Shown here: positions 1-9,007 of the stretch, one piece after another
Numbering within the stretch: the stretch's first letter is position 1
Layout: each line of letters opens with the position of its first letter
Assembly: GCF_031599675.1 (NCBI RefSeq)
Contig: NZ_CP134223.1
Location: 5,996,501 to 6,060,500, forward strand
Length of the DNA stretch: 64,000 nucleotides
DNA from: Paenibacillus pedocola
GTDB lineage: Bacteria; Bacillota; Bacilli; Paenibacillales; Paenibacillaceae
Direction of reading: 5' to 3'
Position numbers and translations under genes: made by a program
Notes under the pieces: generated by a model
What the model saw: only the letters and a program-made list of their open reading frames with translations
What the model was told of the DNA's origin: nothing
Database searches by the model: none

Positions 1-3000
1 AACCTTCTCCAGCCGGAGTACAAGCGATATCGTGTTGCTGTCTGCGATCAGGTTTGCGGCAAGGCTGTTCATATTGATATCATCCAGCGCCAGAGTAAAC
101 ATGCTGTCACCGTAGCGAATCCCGAAGGTCGACTTACTGTTGCGGTTTACGGCATCCAGCAGCGGCTTGAGCGGTACCGATACATAGGCTGCTTGCTCTG
201 TCGACGGGACTTCAAACACTAACGATGGCGTGCCCAGCTTATAAAGATAATCATAGCTGGCAGCCAAGCGATCCGTGGTCAGTGTATATCGTTTGAGCGA
301 CTGGCTGTAAACGGAACGATCCTCTGCCACAGAAGCGGAGTCGCTCTTGAGCAGCGGATATTCCTTCCCAAATTCACCTGCAGTGAGCGTACCCAGATAG
401 GAAGGACGGCTAGCCGTTGTGGTGGTTCCACCAGTCAGGTTCTGAACGGATAGTGCTGTAAATGACGCAAGCGCATTGCCGCTTACATCAAAAATGCCTC
501 CAGCTCCTGTCATATAGGACAGGTCAACTGCTTGTCCGGTTTTCACTACTGAAGACAGAACTAATTTCAGCGTTGCTCCGGTTACAGTAAAAGATTGTAC
601 GCCTACCATACTTCCGTCTACTCTGACTGCGAATTGCCCGGCATATAGCGATGTACTGGCCTGCATACTTTTGCTGAAAGTAACGGTAAGCTCATCACCA
701 GTGATAGTTGCTGAACTGATATTCGGCACTGTCGTTACAGTTACACTGCTTCCCGAGATAGAGACCGGTTGGAGATTAATGTATGCAGCCCTATTGCCAT
801 TGAAATCGCTGATTCCGGCAGTCCCCGGAACATAAGAGATTGTGGTGTAACTCGTTGTTGAAAGTGCACTCTCTACAGTAAGTGTTACTTGATTTCCGCT
901 TATGGCTACGTTGGTTACATAGTTAGGCGTACTTCCCACCAGGACCGAGAACTGACTGATCATCGGCAGATTGCCCGAGGATAATCCCTCATTATAAGTA
1001 AGTATAATCTGCTTGCCTGAACCGACTGCACTCTGATATACCGGAGCGGTCGTATCGCTGGTGTTGCGGATATAGAAATCGCTGAAGTTTGTGATGTTCT
1101 GACCGTATTGATCCTGAAGCGGATAAGACCCGGCGATGTAGGTTATCCGGACAGCCTGGCCGCTTGATGCTACATTATTTACGCCTAAAGTAACTGTCGA
1201 ACCACTGGAGCTAACAGAATTAACGCCTAATGAAACGCCGTCTGCGTACACATAGAACTGGCCATAACCAGCTGTAGAAGCAGTTCTCAGCACATCATTA
1301 AAATTCAAAACTACAGTCTTTCCAGACAAAGTTCCGTCTTTGGGTGTAGGCAATGCTGATTGAACCGAATTCGTTACCTGCCGTGATGAAAAAGTGTTTG
1401 CCGTATTTCCGCTCAAGTCTTGAATGGTTCTCAAGCCGCCTGAATAGGAGATCTTAACAATTTGCCCTACAGCTACACCAGTGCTAAGCGTCACATATAC
1501 GCTGTCTCCCTGAATGTAAATACTTTCGATCGCTCTTTTCTCATCATTGACCGTTACTGAAAAACTGCTCATCAGCAATGATACCGATGAATTAAGCGGC
1601 TCGTCGTATTTCAAACGGATAGTACGATTGTTCTCGAGCACTGCTGAAGAGAGTATGGGGGACATCTTATCTAACGCTATGGTCCGGAAGCTCCAGGAGC
1701 TCTTTCCGTTAACTCCGTCGTATTGATTATTATTACTGTCAACAAATGTCCCTTTAGCGATATCAATATAATAGGTTGTGTCGTTTTCTAGTGATGTCGA
1801 AGGTACAATAACGTATTCCTTAGAATTAGTACCTGAAACTACAGATACAGATGTTGTTAGTTTTGTCCCGCTACTTTTATACAGAGCTACTCCACTCTCA
1901 GCGGTTAAAGTTGCCGCTTGGTTGAAAGCAATCTTAATAGGATCACCAGTACCTACAGTCTCACTGCGGTCAGCCGGACTAAGCGCTGTTACGCCAAATC
2001 CTGTAAGCGACGTGGTTGTGAAGCTCCAGGTATAAGATCCAGAGGCGGGGAAAATATTACCGTCCTGGTCATAAAAAGCACCTTGCGGAATGGTCACCGT
2101 ATACTTCGTATTGCTTAACAGCGGACTCGCGGCAGAAGCAGCAGCCACTGTAATAAAACGGGTCCCCCCTCCCGTAACCGCAGAGGAGTTTACGTTGAAA
2201 TACCTGGTACCGTCCGAAGTACCCGGAGATAAATTGATTACTCCCGCAGCCGGCATCATCGGTTGATCAAAGGTCAGCTGGAGATTACCTGTTGTCGAAA
2301 CTCCGCCCGCTCCGTTAGCTGGAGATACATTTACAGATGAGACAGCCGATCCTTTAACTGAAAAACTCCAGACATTCCCGGTAGAAATCCCTGCAAAGGA
2401 TTTATTGTCATCATCTTTAAGTGCATAAGGATCAACCAACACGTAATAACTGCTGCCAGAGATCAGTTTATTTGCTAAAGTCAAAGTCACCGTAGTTGAG
2501 GAGGCGTCACTTTGTAAATTGACATATCCCTCTCCTTCTACGAGCTTAAACTCCTGCACTACAGTGTTGTCTGCAGAGGCGATAAGCTTAATTGAGCCCC
2601 CACCCCGCTGCAGTTTCTTATTAAGCTTAAAGCTAAGCTGAGAAAGGGTGCTATCCACCCGTGAATAATTCGCAGGAGAATAATCACTTGCAGTGATCGC
2701 TAGGTTGATGGATGGCGCGGTCGTAAATGTCCAGGAGGCTGCCGCTGAATCCAGTCCCAGTCCGTCTTTAAACATGCCTTGAGGTACATTAACGGTATAG
2801 GTCTTATTGTACTCAAGGTCCTTACCTAATTTGAGCTGATATTGCGTTGAACTGCTGATTAGTCCTGAGCTCCCTACGGGGATAGTTACATAGGGTTGAC
2901 TGGCCCCTAGTGCTGTAACGGTGATGTCTCCGCTCTGCGGAGTTACCTGACGGTCGAAGCTTAGTTTGATGGAAGACGCTACGCTCACATTCATCTCTCC

Positions 3001-3141
3001 CTGGACAGGGGATGTGGACATGCTAAATTCATTTGCGGCATGCACTGCTGAGCTTCCGATTCCGATAGACGAATACCCTGTACCGAGCAACAGGTTTCCT
3101 GTCAGAATGAGTGCCGTCCATATTGAAATTTTCCTTTTCAT
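1..3141 (-). CDS. Large secreted Ig-like-repeat surface protein (5' portion, truncated by window edge)
   Basis: An open frame of 1047 codons runs from an ATG at 3141, preceded by GAGAGGAG, out of the left edge, so the C-terminus is missing. The N-terminus is a signal peptide (MKRKISIWTALILTGNLLLG). The first half contains repeated Ig-like units typical of SbsA-type domains (YTVTIPQGAFYD, WSFTT). The second half has repeats of about 90-110 residues like SwmB or cadherin-type modules (LTVTFSKSM, ISYSGG, VDLSYMTGAGG). No SLH module is visible, although another protein in this window carries them at its C-terminus, so they may lie beyond the edge. It is presumably exported and attached to the wall or S-layer; its ligand is unknown. 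It has its own transcription unit, because the metK terminator lies just upstream. The family call is from repeat character only. Confidence 0.8.
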   Translation of the reverse strand, partial: MKRKISIWTALILTGNLLLGTGYSSIGIGSSAVHAANEFSMSTSPVQGEMNVSVASSIKLSFDRQVTPQSGDITVTALGASQPYVTIPVGSSGLISSSTQYQLKLGKDLEYNKTYTVNVPQGMFKDGLGLDSAAASWTFTTAPSINLAITASDYSPANYSRVDSTLSQLSFKLNKKLQRGGGSIKLIASADNTVVQEFKLVEGEGYVNLQSDASSTTVTLTLANKLISGSSYYVLVDPYALKDDDNKSFAGISTGNVWSFSVKGSAVSSVNVSPANGAGGVSTTGNLQLTFDQPMMPAAGVINLSPGTSDGTRYFNVNSSAVTGGGTRFITVAAASAASPLLSNTKYTVTIPQGAFYDQDGNIFPASGSYTWSFTTTSLTGFGVTALSPADRSETVGTGDPIKIAFNQAATLTAESGVALYKSSGTKLTTSVSVVSGTNSKEYVIVPSTSLENDTTYYIDIAKGTFVDSNNNQYDGVNGKSSWSFRTIALDKMSPILSSAVLENNRTIRLKYDEPLNSSVSLLMSSFSVTVNDEKRAIESIYIQGDSVYVTLSTGVAVGQIVKISYSGGLRTIQDLSGNTANTFSSRQVTNSVQSALPTPKDGTLSGKTVVLNFNDVLRTASTAGYGQFYVYADGVSLGVNSVSSSGSTVTLGVNNVASSGQAVRITYIAGSYPLQDQYGQNITNFSDFYIRNTSDTTAPVYQSAVGSGKQIILTYNEGLSSGNLPMISQFSVLVGSTPNYVTNVAISGNQVTLTVESALSTTSYTTISYVPGTAGISDFNGNRAAYINLQPVSISGSSVTVTTVPNISSATITGDELTVTFSKSMQASTSLYAGQFAVRVDGSMVGVQSFTVTGATLKLVLSSVVKTGQAVDLSYMTGAGGIFDVSGNALASFTALSVQNLTGGTTTTASRPSYLGTLTAGEFGKEYPLLKSDSASVAEDRSVYSQSLKRYTLTTDRLAASYDYLYKLGTPSLVFEVPSTEQAAYVSVPLKPLLDAVNRNSKSTFGIRYGDSMFTLALDDINMNSLAANLIADSNTISLVLRLEKV

Positions 3142-3274
3142 GCGGTGATAGACTCCTCTCAAGCCATACTATCTCGTCTTTATACATATTCTTATATTTC
3201 GGCTAAAAGGCTTCCAAAGTTTAGAAGACTTCCAAGTGCGGATCACTCTTAAATCCTAACTTCTTCAGCTGAAA

Positions 3275-3330
3275 TTAAAAAAGCCCGCAGACTTCAATCT
3301 TCTTATAAAAGAAGATCTGTCTGCGGGCTT
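3275..3330 (-). terminator. Rho-independent terminator of metK
   Basis: On the minus strand a long stem with AAGCCCGCAGAC pairing to GTCTGCGGGCTT is followed directly by a T-run (A-run at 3275-3282 on the plus strand). It lies 20 bp after the metK stop. Confidence 0.92.
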
Positions 3331-3349
3331 GTCTATTTTGACGTATAAA

Positions 3350-4552
3350 TTAGATTCCAGCCTGAGCTTTAAGCATTTCTGCTTTATCCACACGTTCCCA
3401 AGGAAGATCGACATCGGTACGGCCAAAATGACCGTAAGCCGCGGTCTGTCTGTAAATCGGTTTGCGCAAATCCAGCATGGAGATAATTCCGGCAGGACGA
3501 AGATCAAAATTGCTGCTGATGAGGTCGGCCAGCTTTTCTTCACTGATTTTCCCTGTTCCGTATGTATCCACATTAATCGATACAGGATTAGCGACCCCAA
3601 TTGCATAAGCCAACTGTATTTCACATTTGGAAGCAAGGCCGGCAGCAACCAGATTCTTCGCTACATAACGAGCTGCATAGGCAGCAGAGCGGTCGACTTT
3701 GGTTGGATCTTTTCCGGAGAATGCTCCTCCGCCATGACGGGCATACCCGCCATATGTATCAACAATAATCTTGCGTCCGGTTAATCCGGCATCGCCCTGA
3801 GGACCGCCAATGACAAAACGGCCTGTCGGATTAATGAAATACTTAGTGTTATCGTCGAGCAATTCAGCGGGAACAACCGGCAGAATAACATGTTCTTTAA
3901 TATCCGCCTGGATCTGCTCAAGTGAAATTTCCTCTGCATGCTGAGTCGATACTACAATCGTATCTACACGTACAGGTTTTTCATCCTGATACTCAATCGT
4001 TACCTGAGTTTTGCCATCTGGACGCAAATATTCCAAAGTGCCGTTTTTACGGACTTCAGACAAACGACGGGCAATCCGGTGCGATAAGGCGATCGGCAAA
4101 GGCATTAATTCAGGCGTTTCATCTGTCGCAAAACCAAACATCAGACCTTGGTCACCTGCGCCAATATTTGCAGTTTCTTCAGCAACCTGTGCAGGATCAC
4201 GATGCTCCAGTGCCGCATTTACACCCTGCGCGATATCAGCAGACTGCTCATTCAGTGAACTAAGCACAGCACAAGTATTATAGTCAAAACCATATTTTGC
4301 GCGGGTATAGCCAATTTCCTTAATCGTATTGCGTACAATGGCCGGAATATCCACATACTCCGATTTGGTGCTAATCTCGCCAATGACGAGCACAAGACCA
4401 GTTGCTACAGCTACCTCGCAGGCAACGCGGGCATTTGGATCATTGGCCAAAAAAGCATCCAGCACTGCATCAGAAATCTGATCACAAATTTTATCCGGAT
4501 GTCCCTCTGTTACGGACTCGGAAGTAAATAAATGACGTCCTTTAATAGACAC
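3350..4552 (-). CDS. metK: S-adenosylmethionine synthetase
   Basis: This enzyme makes S-adenosylmethionine from methionine and ATP in the cytoplasm. The 400-residue product has the family signatures GHPDKICDQISD near the N-terminus, GAGDQGLMFGFA (methionine/ATP site) and GGGAFSGKDPTKVDRS. The start is taken as GTG at 4552, giving MSIKGRHLF. The strong Shine-Dalgarno GGGAGGT then sits 9 nt upstream, whereas the TTG at 4561 would directly abut it. The gene is monocistronic, with a strong sigma-A promoter about 160 bp upstream and a terminator downstream. The leader contains a perfect palindrome but no recognisable SAM riboswitch. Length and motifs match the family, so the identification is secure. 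Confidence 0.98.
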   Translation of the reverse strand: MSIKGRHLFTSESVTEGHPDKICDQISDAVLDAFLANDPNARVACEVAVATGLVLVIGEISTKSEYVDIPAIVRNTIKEIGYTRAKYGFDYNTCAVLSSLNEQSADIAQGVNAALEHRDPAQVAEETANIGAGDQGLMFGFATDETPELMPLPIALSHRIARRLSEVRKNGTLEYLRPDGKTQVTIEYQDEKPVRVDTIVVSTQHAEEISLEQIQADIKEHVILPVVPAELLDDNTKYFINPTGRFVIGGPQGDAGLTGRKIIVDTYGGYARHGGGAFSGKDPTKVDRSAAYAARYVAKNLVAAGLASKCEIQLAYAIGVANPVSINVDTYGTGKISEEKLADLISSNFDLRPAGIISMLDLRKPIYRQTAAYGHFGRTDVDLPWERVDKAEMLKAQAGI

Positions 4553-4669
4553 GTACAACAACCTCCCATATTGTTAGTCTGACACTGTATAAGGGGGCTC
4601 CTTAGTGATAACAGGCCAAATAAAATAAGAATAATATCAAGAAATTATAGATGCCGGCTTCAAAAAATG

Positions 4670-4693
4670 AACCTTTTCCATATGGAAAAGGTT
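4670..4693 (-). promoter_or_regulatory. 24-bp perfect palindrome in the metK leader
   Basis: The half-site AACCTTTTCCAT is followed by its exact reverse complement. On the minus strand the dyad is followed by CATTTTTTG, so the transcript could form a hairpin with a short U-tract. It lies just downstream of the metK -10 box and could be an attenuator or a protein-binding dyad. The function is inferred. Confidence 0.55.
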
Positions 4694-4713
4694 TAAGGCT
4701 TTCCTCAAAAGTC

Positions 4714-4742
4714 ATATTATCTTATTTGCCGGATGGTGTCAA
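4714..4742 (-). promoter_or_regulatory. Sigma-A promoter of metK
   Basis: On the minus strand TTGACA (4737-4742) and TAATAT (4714-4719) are separated by exactly 17 bp. The -35 box matches the consensus perfectly and the -10 box matches closely. It is correctly placed upstream of metK. Confidence 0.85.
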
Positions 4743-4774
4743 TTAAAGGCAGTCTCAACCGGTGTTTGCACAAG

Positions 4775-5047
4775 TTATGTGAAAAGAGACTGCTCAGCTT
4801 GCTTGACAAGCCTCTTCGTAATTTCTCCGCCAACAGAACCATTATCTCTGGAGCTTAAATGGCCAAGATACTGACTCCGTCCGATTCCTGCTGCCCCTCC
4901 AAGTGCTCCAAGTTCAGAAGCAAACTCCGTATCTGCGCCTCCGCCATAAGAAGCACCATATAGACCGAATTCTGCTGCAATTTCATATTGCATTTGTTTC
5001 AGCATTGCGCGACTTTCCGGTACCACTGTGCGATTAGTACGTGCCAT
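4775..5047 (-). CDS. Alpha/beta-type small acid-soluble spore protein
   Basis: This is a DNA-coating protein of the spore core that protects spore DNA and is degraded by the GPR protease at germination. The 90-residue product shows family features: a GPR recognition segment TEFASELG, the conserved GALGG-GIGRSQYLG region and the C-terminal motif GSVGGEITKRLV. An AGGAGGTG ribosome site lies 7-10 nt before the ATG. Expression in the forespore by sigma-G is expected, and a possible sigma-G promoter is listed separately. A weak hairpin (GCAGTCTC with GAGACTGC, 4750-4793) straddles the stop codon and may end transcription. The identification is confident; which of several paralogues it is cannot be said. 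Confidence 0.95.
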   Translation of the reverse strand: MARTNRTVVPESRAMLKQMQYEIAAEFGLYGASYGGGADTEFASELGALGGAAGIGRSQYLGHLSSRDNGSVGGEITKRLVKQAEQSLFT

Positions 5048-5064
5048 GTTACAGCACCTCCTGA

Positions 5065-5094
5065 AATTATTTTTAAAGATTACAGGAAGTATTC
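5065..5094 (-). promoter_or_regulatory. Possible sigma-G promoter of the spore protein gene
   Basis: On the minus strand GAATA (5090-5094) fits the sigma-G -35 consensus. After an 18-bp spacer it is followed by AATAATT (5065-5071), a partial match to the -10 consensus CATWMTA. The placement is right but the -10 is imperfect, and the ribosome site is only a few bases downstream, so the leader would be very short. Confidence 0.35.
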
Positions 5095-5212
5095 TGCGCC
5101 TGATCCATGGCTTTGAGTCCGTTTAATGTTTGTCAACAGTGGGAAAGAGTTCCGGTGTATGAGGATCCCTCCCACAGGGTATCCTTAATATTAATGAAAT
5201 ATTATTTCTTCT

Positions 5213-5746
5213 TTATTTCAATGTGTACGAACCTCGTACCATAACTACAAGTCCTAAGGTTTGACCTTCTTGAACAGTTATCCCCCGTCCATCACGGGGA
5301 AACGATAATAAATGATTAGAAGGTGCTGCAAGCCCGTTGGCAAGATCGGTGCCGTCCGTCAAATCAGCAACGCCATTACTGTCCTGTGAATAGATTACAG
5401 CTTTACCCGCTCGGACAATAAATTCAGCACCCGCTCCGGCAATCAAAGTCTGGCCCGGTTTCACGTCAACAATTATTACTTCATTATTGCTTGGAGCCGG
5501 AGATGATGGTGCAGCAGTTGCAACAGGTGTTGCGGTTGCCGTTGGTGTCTGAGTAGCTATGGTTCCACCTTGAATTGCCTTTTGAATTTGTTGATCCACA
5601 TAACTTTTCGTAACAACGGGATCATCAGCCGTACCTGGCTGCGAGCCGACACTTGCGCCTTCAGCGGTAATGTTGAGTATAGACCCAATCCATACACTGC
5701 CTGCAAGCAGCCCGGTTGCCATGGAAATTTTCCAAACGGTTTTCAT
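5213..5746 (-). CDS. Putative secreted protein with Thr/Pro linker, function unknown
   Basis: I do not recognise this 177-residue protein. The ATG at 5746 has GGAGG 6 nt upstream; the preceding TTG codon is a poorer start. Residues 1-30 look like a signal peptide (MKTVWKISMATGLLAGSVW). A region rich in Thr, Ala and Pro follows (TPTATATPVATAAPSSPAPS, about residues 70-90). The C-terminal domain of about 85 residues looks beta-rich (VIIVDVKPGQTLIAGAGAEF, GRGITVQEGQTLGLVVMVRG). It follows the S-layer gene on the same strand beyond that gene's terminator, so it may be expressed by read-through. A surface or S-layer accessory role is inferred from context only. Confidence 0.7.
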   Translation of the reverse strand: MKTVWKISMATGLLAGSVWIGSILNITAEGASVGSQPGTADDPVVTKSYVDQQIQKAIQGGTIATQTPTATATPVATAAPSSPAPSNNEVIIVDVKPGQTLIAGAGAEFIVRAGKAVIYSQDSNGVADLTDGTDLANGLAAPSNHLLSFPRDGRGITVQEGQTLGLVVMVRGSYTLK

Positions 5747-5777
5747 CAACTTCCTCCTTCAGAATTCGAAAAATGCT

Positions 5778-5810
5778 AAAAAAAAGAATAGCCTCCGAAG
5801 AGGCTATTCT
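5778..5810 (-). terminator. Rho-independent terminator of the S-layer gene
   Basis: On the minus strand AGAATAGCCTC, a UUCG-type loop and GAGGCTATTCT form an 11-bp stem followed by eight Ts. It begins about 20 bp after the S-layer stop codon. Confidence 0.93.
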
Positions 5811-5829
5811 GGGCTTCGGTAAAACCGAA

Positions 5830-8568
5830 TTACTTAACTGTGATAGTAACGCTGTTGTCGATAACGTTGCCAGTACCATCTTTGATATTGGAGTTGTCAG
5901 CAACTGTTACAGAAATCGAGTTAACATAAGCAGCACTCAGGTCAAGTGCAGTTGCACTTGCAGAAGTGTAGGCAATGATTTCGCCAGCTTGAACGCCTGC
6001 AGTACCGTTAGTTTCGAAGTACAGTACATCTGCGCCGTTGTAAGTGCTCTTGAGTGGAGTAACAGTCAAGAAGTACTTGCTACCGGAGCCAGAAGCTACA
6101 GTTACAGCGCCTTTAGCTTCAACACCGTTAATTTTAACAACGAAGTTCGATCCAGCCGGAGCGCTTACGGATTCACTGAAGTTAACAATCAACTTCGTGG
6201 AATCATCAACAGATACGGAAGCGGAAGCCAGCTTAGGAGCAACACCATCAGCCAGAGCGATTCCCTGTGCAAGCTTAGGAGTAATTGTGTTACCTACGGA
6301 ATCTTGGATACCGGTAATCAAGAAGTCATAACCCTTAGAAGCGCTGATTCCGCTTGTTGGGATATAAACTTTAACTACCAGATTATCAGCTGCTGTACCA
6401 CTGTAGTTAGTAGTTACATAAGAACCAGCTGGCAGTGCTTTTGCATCCAATGTGTAGTTATTGATGTTAGTTACAGTGCTAAGGTTCAAACCGTTAGCGT
6501 CTTGGATTGTGTAAGTGATTACTTGATCCGATCCGCTTGGAGTTGTTACAGTTGGGCTGCTCACGAACACCGGCTGGCTGGAGTCTGTAGTGGTAGTAGC
6601 AGTGATGGCTACAGAGTGTACAGATGCAGCATTACCGTTAGTTTGTGCTGATTTGTCTTTAACCAGGCTAGCTGGCAGACGCAGAGTGTAGTTACCAGCT
6701 GTAAAGCCAGTTACATTGTTGAATGTTACAACGCCATCAGTATTCGAGTAAGTAGCAGTTGCAACTGATACAGTCTTCGAAACGCCTGTGGAGTCATTGA
6801 TCAGTGTGAAGCCAGTTCCTACAACATTAACGTTTTCGGAGAACTTCACAACCAGACCAGTAGATCCATAAGTAACGCTAGCTACAGTAGGAGCTACAGT
6901 GTCCTTAGTGAAAGTAACAGCCTGAGTTGAAGTTGCAGTTGTTGCATTACCCAGAAGGTCTCTAATTCCGGCAGCAATGGTTACAGTTCCGTTGAATACG
7001 CCATTAGACCAAGCTGGTGTAGCTGCAGTAGTCAAAGTAAATGTTTTGCTGTCGCTTCCTGCGGAAGGAAGAAGCTGACCTTGGCTAACACCGCTAGCGT
7101 TCAGCAATGTGAACACACCGTTCAGGGAGTTGATGTCAACAGCTTTGCTGAATACAACTTTGATTGTGTTTTCGCCGGATACAGCGAAGCTAGTGATTGT
7201 TGGAAGTTCAACATCGGCTACTACAGTTACAGTAGTCTTTGTTGGGTTAGGTGCGATGTAGTTTCCAGCGAAGTCTTTAACGTTCAGGAACGAAACGTCG
7301 TAAGTTTTGCCAGTAACCAGAGTTGTCGAAGTAGTCAATACCAATTCGTCAAGGCTGGATCCAGTTGTTGCAGGAGCGGATACGCCATCAACGTAAGCGA
7401 TAGTGCCAGCTTGAACTGGTTCGCTGAATTTAACAGTAACTTTGTTGGTAGTTGCTTTAGCTGTGGAAGTTACGGATACGATTGTTGGTGCAGCAGTATC
7501 AGCAACAGTAATCAGCTGTGTGTAAGGAGTAAGAGCAACACCAGTGTCAGTCTTAACCGATTTAGTTACAGTTACAGTGTATTGACCTTTGAAGTATTCG
7601 TTTCCTGCTGGAGTCAGAGTCAACTCAGTTTTGTCGGAAGACAATACAGCATTGGCTGTGTTGATGTTAACTGTTTGAGCATCTGTCAAGTAAGTAACAG
7701 CAACTACACCGTCAACCAAAGTATTATCGGATGCGATAACAGTGCTGGAATCCAGAGCACGGTTGAATTTAACAACCAGCTGTTTGGAGTTTGGAGTAGT
7801 TACGGAAACTACTTTAGGAGCTGCCAAAGTTACTTTAACACCTGCATAGTCAAAGCCTTTGTATTTGAACGTAGGAATTGTTGTTTCTACGCCTTCAACC
7901 AGGGCTGTTGTCAATGTCAGTGTAGTAGTTGTTTTGTCAGCGAAAGTTACCAACACAGTTGTTGGAGTCAATGCTTCTGCGCCAGAAACAGCTACTTTAG
8001 TTGTCAGGTTGTCAACTGCATAAGCTGCTTCTACTACCAAAGAGCGAGTAGCGTTAGCTTTGAAGTTGGTGCCTTGAGCAACCAGACCAGCGTTGATAAC
8101 TGCTTGTGCATAGCCTTTAGCCCATGCAGATGCGGAGTTATCAGTTGTTGCCGGAGTTTCCAGTTTCAAAGCGCGGAACAATACAGCCGCTACTTCTTCA
8201 ACTGTTACTTTACCGTTGTAGTCGAAGATACCTTTAACAGTATCTTTACCTTGCATCAAGTTTGCTGCAGTAACAGCTTCGATGTAAGGAACAGCCCAGT
8301 TAGTAGCTGTGTAACCTTTGTCTTTGTAAGACAATTTACCAGTTACTTCTGTAAGGCCGAACAATTTAGTAACGATCTTAGCGAACTCTGCACGAGTCAG
8401 ATCTTTTTCAAGGTGAGCTTGACCATCTGGGTATCCGTTAAGAACACCTTTAGCTGCCAAAGCATCAAATTTTGCTTGTGGAGTTGTTGCAGTTTCACCA
8501 AACGCTACAGAGGCAAACATCGAGAATGCCATTGCTGTAGATAATGCTACGGATAAAATTTTCTTCAT
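5830..8568 (-). CDS. S-layer protein with N-terminal SLH modules
   Basis: This is a probable major S-layer protein that self-assembles on the wall and binds the pyruvylated cell-wall polymer through SLH modules. The 912-residue form starts at ATG 8568, with AAGGAGGAG upstream, and has a signal peptide (MKKILSVALSTAMAFSMFAS, cut near residue 25). Three SLH-like modules span about residues 26-195. Their key tetrapeptides are TRAE (58-61), TVEE (122-125) and TRSL (174-177), so only the first is canonical. The remainder is repeated Ig-like beta modules of the SbsA type (VVKFNRALDSS, VTVKFSEPVQ, KVVFSKAVD). The strongly biased codon use (GTT, ACT, AAC) suggests very high expression. An in-frame upstream ATG at 8640 has its own ribosome site and could give a 936-residue form. 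Confidence 0.93.
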   Translation of the reverse strand: MKKILSVALSTAMAFSMFASVAFGETATTPQAKFDALAAKGVLNGYPDGQAHLEKDLTRAEFAKIVTKLFGLTEVTGKLSYKDKGYTATNWAVPYIEAVTAANLMQGKDTVKGIFDYNGKVTVEEVAAVLFRALKLETPATTDNSASAWAKGYAQAVINAGLVAQGTNFKANATRSLVVEAAYAVDNLTTKVAVSGAEALTPTTVLVTFADKTTTTLTLTTALVEGVETTIPTFKYKGFDYAGVKVTLAAPKVVSVTTPNSKQLVVKFNRALDSSTVIASDNTLVDGVVAVTYLTDAQTVNINTANAVLSSDKTELTLTPAGNEYFKGQYTVTVTKSVKTDTGVALTPYTQLITVADTAAPTIVSVTSTAKATTNKVTVKFSEPVQAGTIAYVDGVSAPATTGSSLDELVLTTSTTLVTGKTYDVSFLNVKDFAGNYIAPNPTKTTVTVVADVELPTITSFAVSGENTIKVVFSKAVDINSLNGVFTLLNASGVSQGQLLPSAGSDSKTFTLTTAATPAWSNGVFNGTVTIAAGIRDLLGNATTATSTQAVTFTKDTVAPTVASVTYGSTGLVVKFSENVNVVGTGFTLINDSTGVSKTVSVATATYSNTDGVVTFNNVTGFTAGNYTLRLPASLVKDKSAQTNGNAASVHSVAITATTTTDSSQPVFVSSPTVTTPSGSDQVITYTIQDANGLNLSTVTNINNYTLDAKALPAGSYVTTNYSGTAADNLVVKVYIPTSGISASKGYDFLITGIQDSVGNTITPKLAQGIALADGVAPKLASASVSVDDSTKLIVNFSESVSAPAGSNFVVKINGVEAKGAVTVASGSGSKYFLTVTPLKSTYNGADVLYFETNGTAGVQAGEIIAYTSASATALDLSAAYVNSISVTVADNSNIKDGTGNVIDNSVTITVK

Positions 8569-8579
8569 AACCTTTTTTT

Positions 8580-8659
8580 CTCCTCCTTGGACGTTCATGA
8601 ACTGAGATTTTTCTTTAGTTGGGTAGCTCATGTCACTCATTAGCCGATGCACCCCCTTT
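8580..8659 (-). promoter_or_regulatory. Tandem ribosome-binding sites and dual in-frame starts of the S-layer gene
   Basis: Two ribosome sites serve the same frame. AAAGGGGGTG (8650-8659) precedes ATG 8640, and AAGGAGGAG (8580-8588) precedes ATG 8568, 24 codons later. The second start gives a normal signal peptide and is preferred for the mature product. The first would add a short hydrophilic leader. The same layout is known for the cell-wall protein genes of Brevibacillus. Confidence 0.6.
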
Positions 8660-8690
8660 CCCGAGTTGAGCATATTAAGTATAAATAATG

Positions 8691-8710
8691 TCTGTGACGG
8701 GTATCACAGA
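8691..8710 (-). promoter_or_regulatory. Inverted repeat in the S-layer leader
   Basis: TCTGTGA, a 6-bp loop and TCACAGA form a perfect 7-bp dyad in the 5' leader, just upstream of the first ribosome site. It could be an mRNA-stabilising hairpin or an operator; this is inference. Confidence 0.5.
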
Positions 8711-8765
8711 AACTTGTAAACAGGTTTAAGGCATAGTTATACTAGATTCCTAATTCTACCTAAGT

Positions 8766-8794
8766 ATTATACAATGTGCCTCAAGTCACGTAAA
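8766..8794 (-). promoter_or_regulatory. Proximal sigma-A promoter of the S-layer gene
   Basis: On the minus strand TTTACG (8789-8794) is followed by a 17-bp spacer and a perfect TATAAT (8766-8771). Transcription from here gives a leader of about 190 nt to the second start. Confidence 0.7.
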
Positions 8795-9007
8795 GCTAAT
8801 TTTTCCATTCGGCATTGCCCTACCTCTTAAGGTTATTAAGCAAATGCCTGGTGTAAATGACTCTACACCTTAAACGCAGGAGTTCCGGAAAAGTTGCGCT
8901 TTGTTCAAAAATAATTTTTAAACCGCTGTATCCCGCTCCCCGTTCCAATAGAAGATAGATATGTATGTTCTACTAACTATTGTTAATGTTGGGTTGCTAC
9001 GGGAATT

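Noticed and set aside
4553..4774. SAM riboswitch upstream of metK
   Set aside because: No GA-rich kink-turn or conserved SAM-I core could be found; only the promoter and a palindrome are present.
7081..8544. Plus-strand open frame of 487 codons opposite the S-layer gene
   Set aside because: It is antisense to a gene with extreme codon bias, has a Cys/Ser/Phe-rich nonsense-like composition and no ribosome site; a shadow frame. The same holds for 5716-6651.
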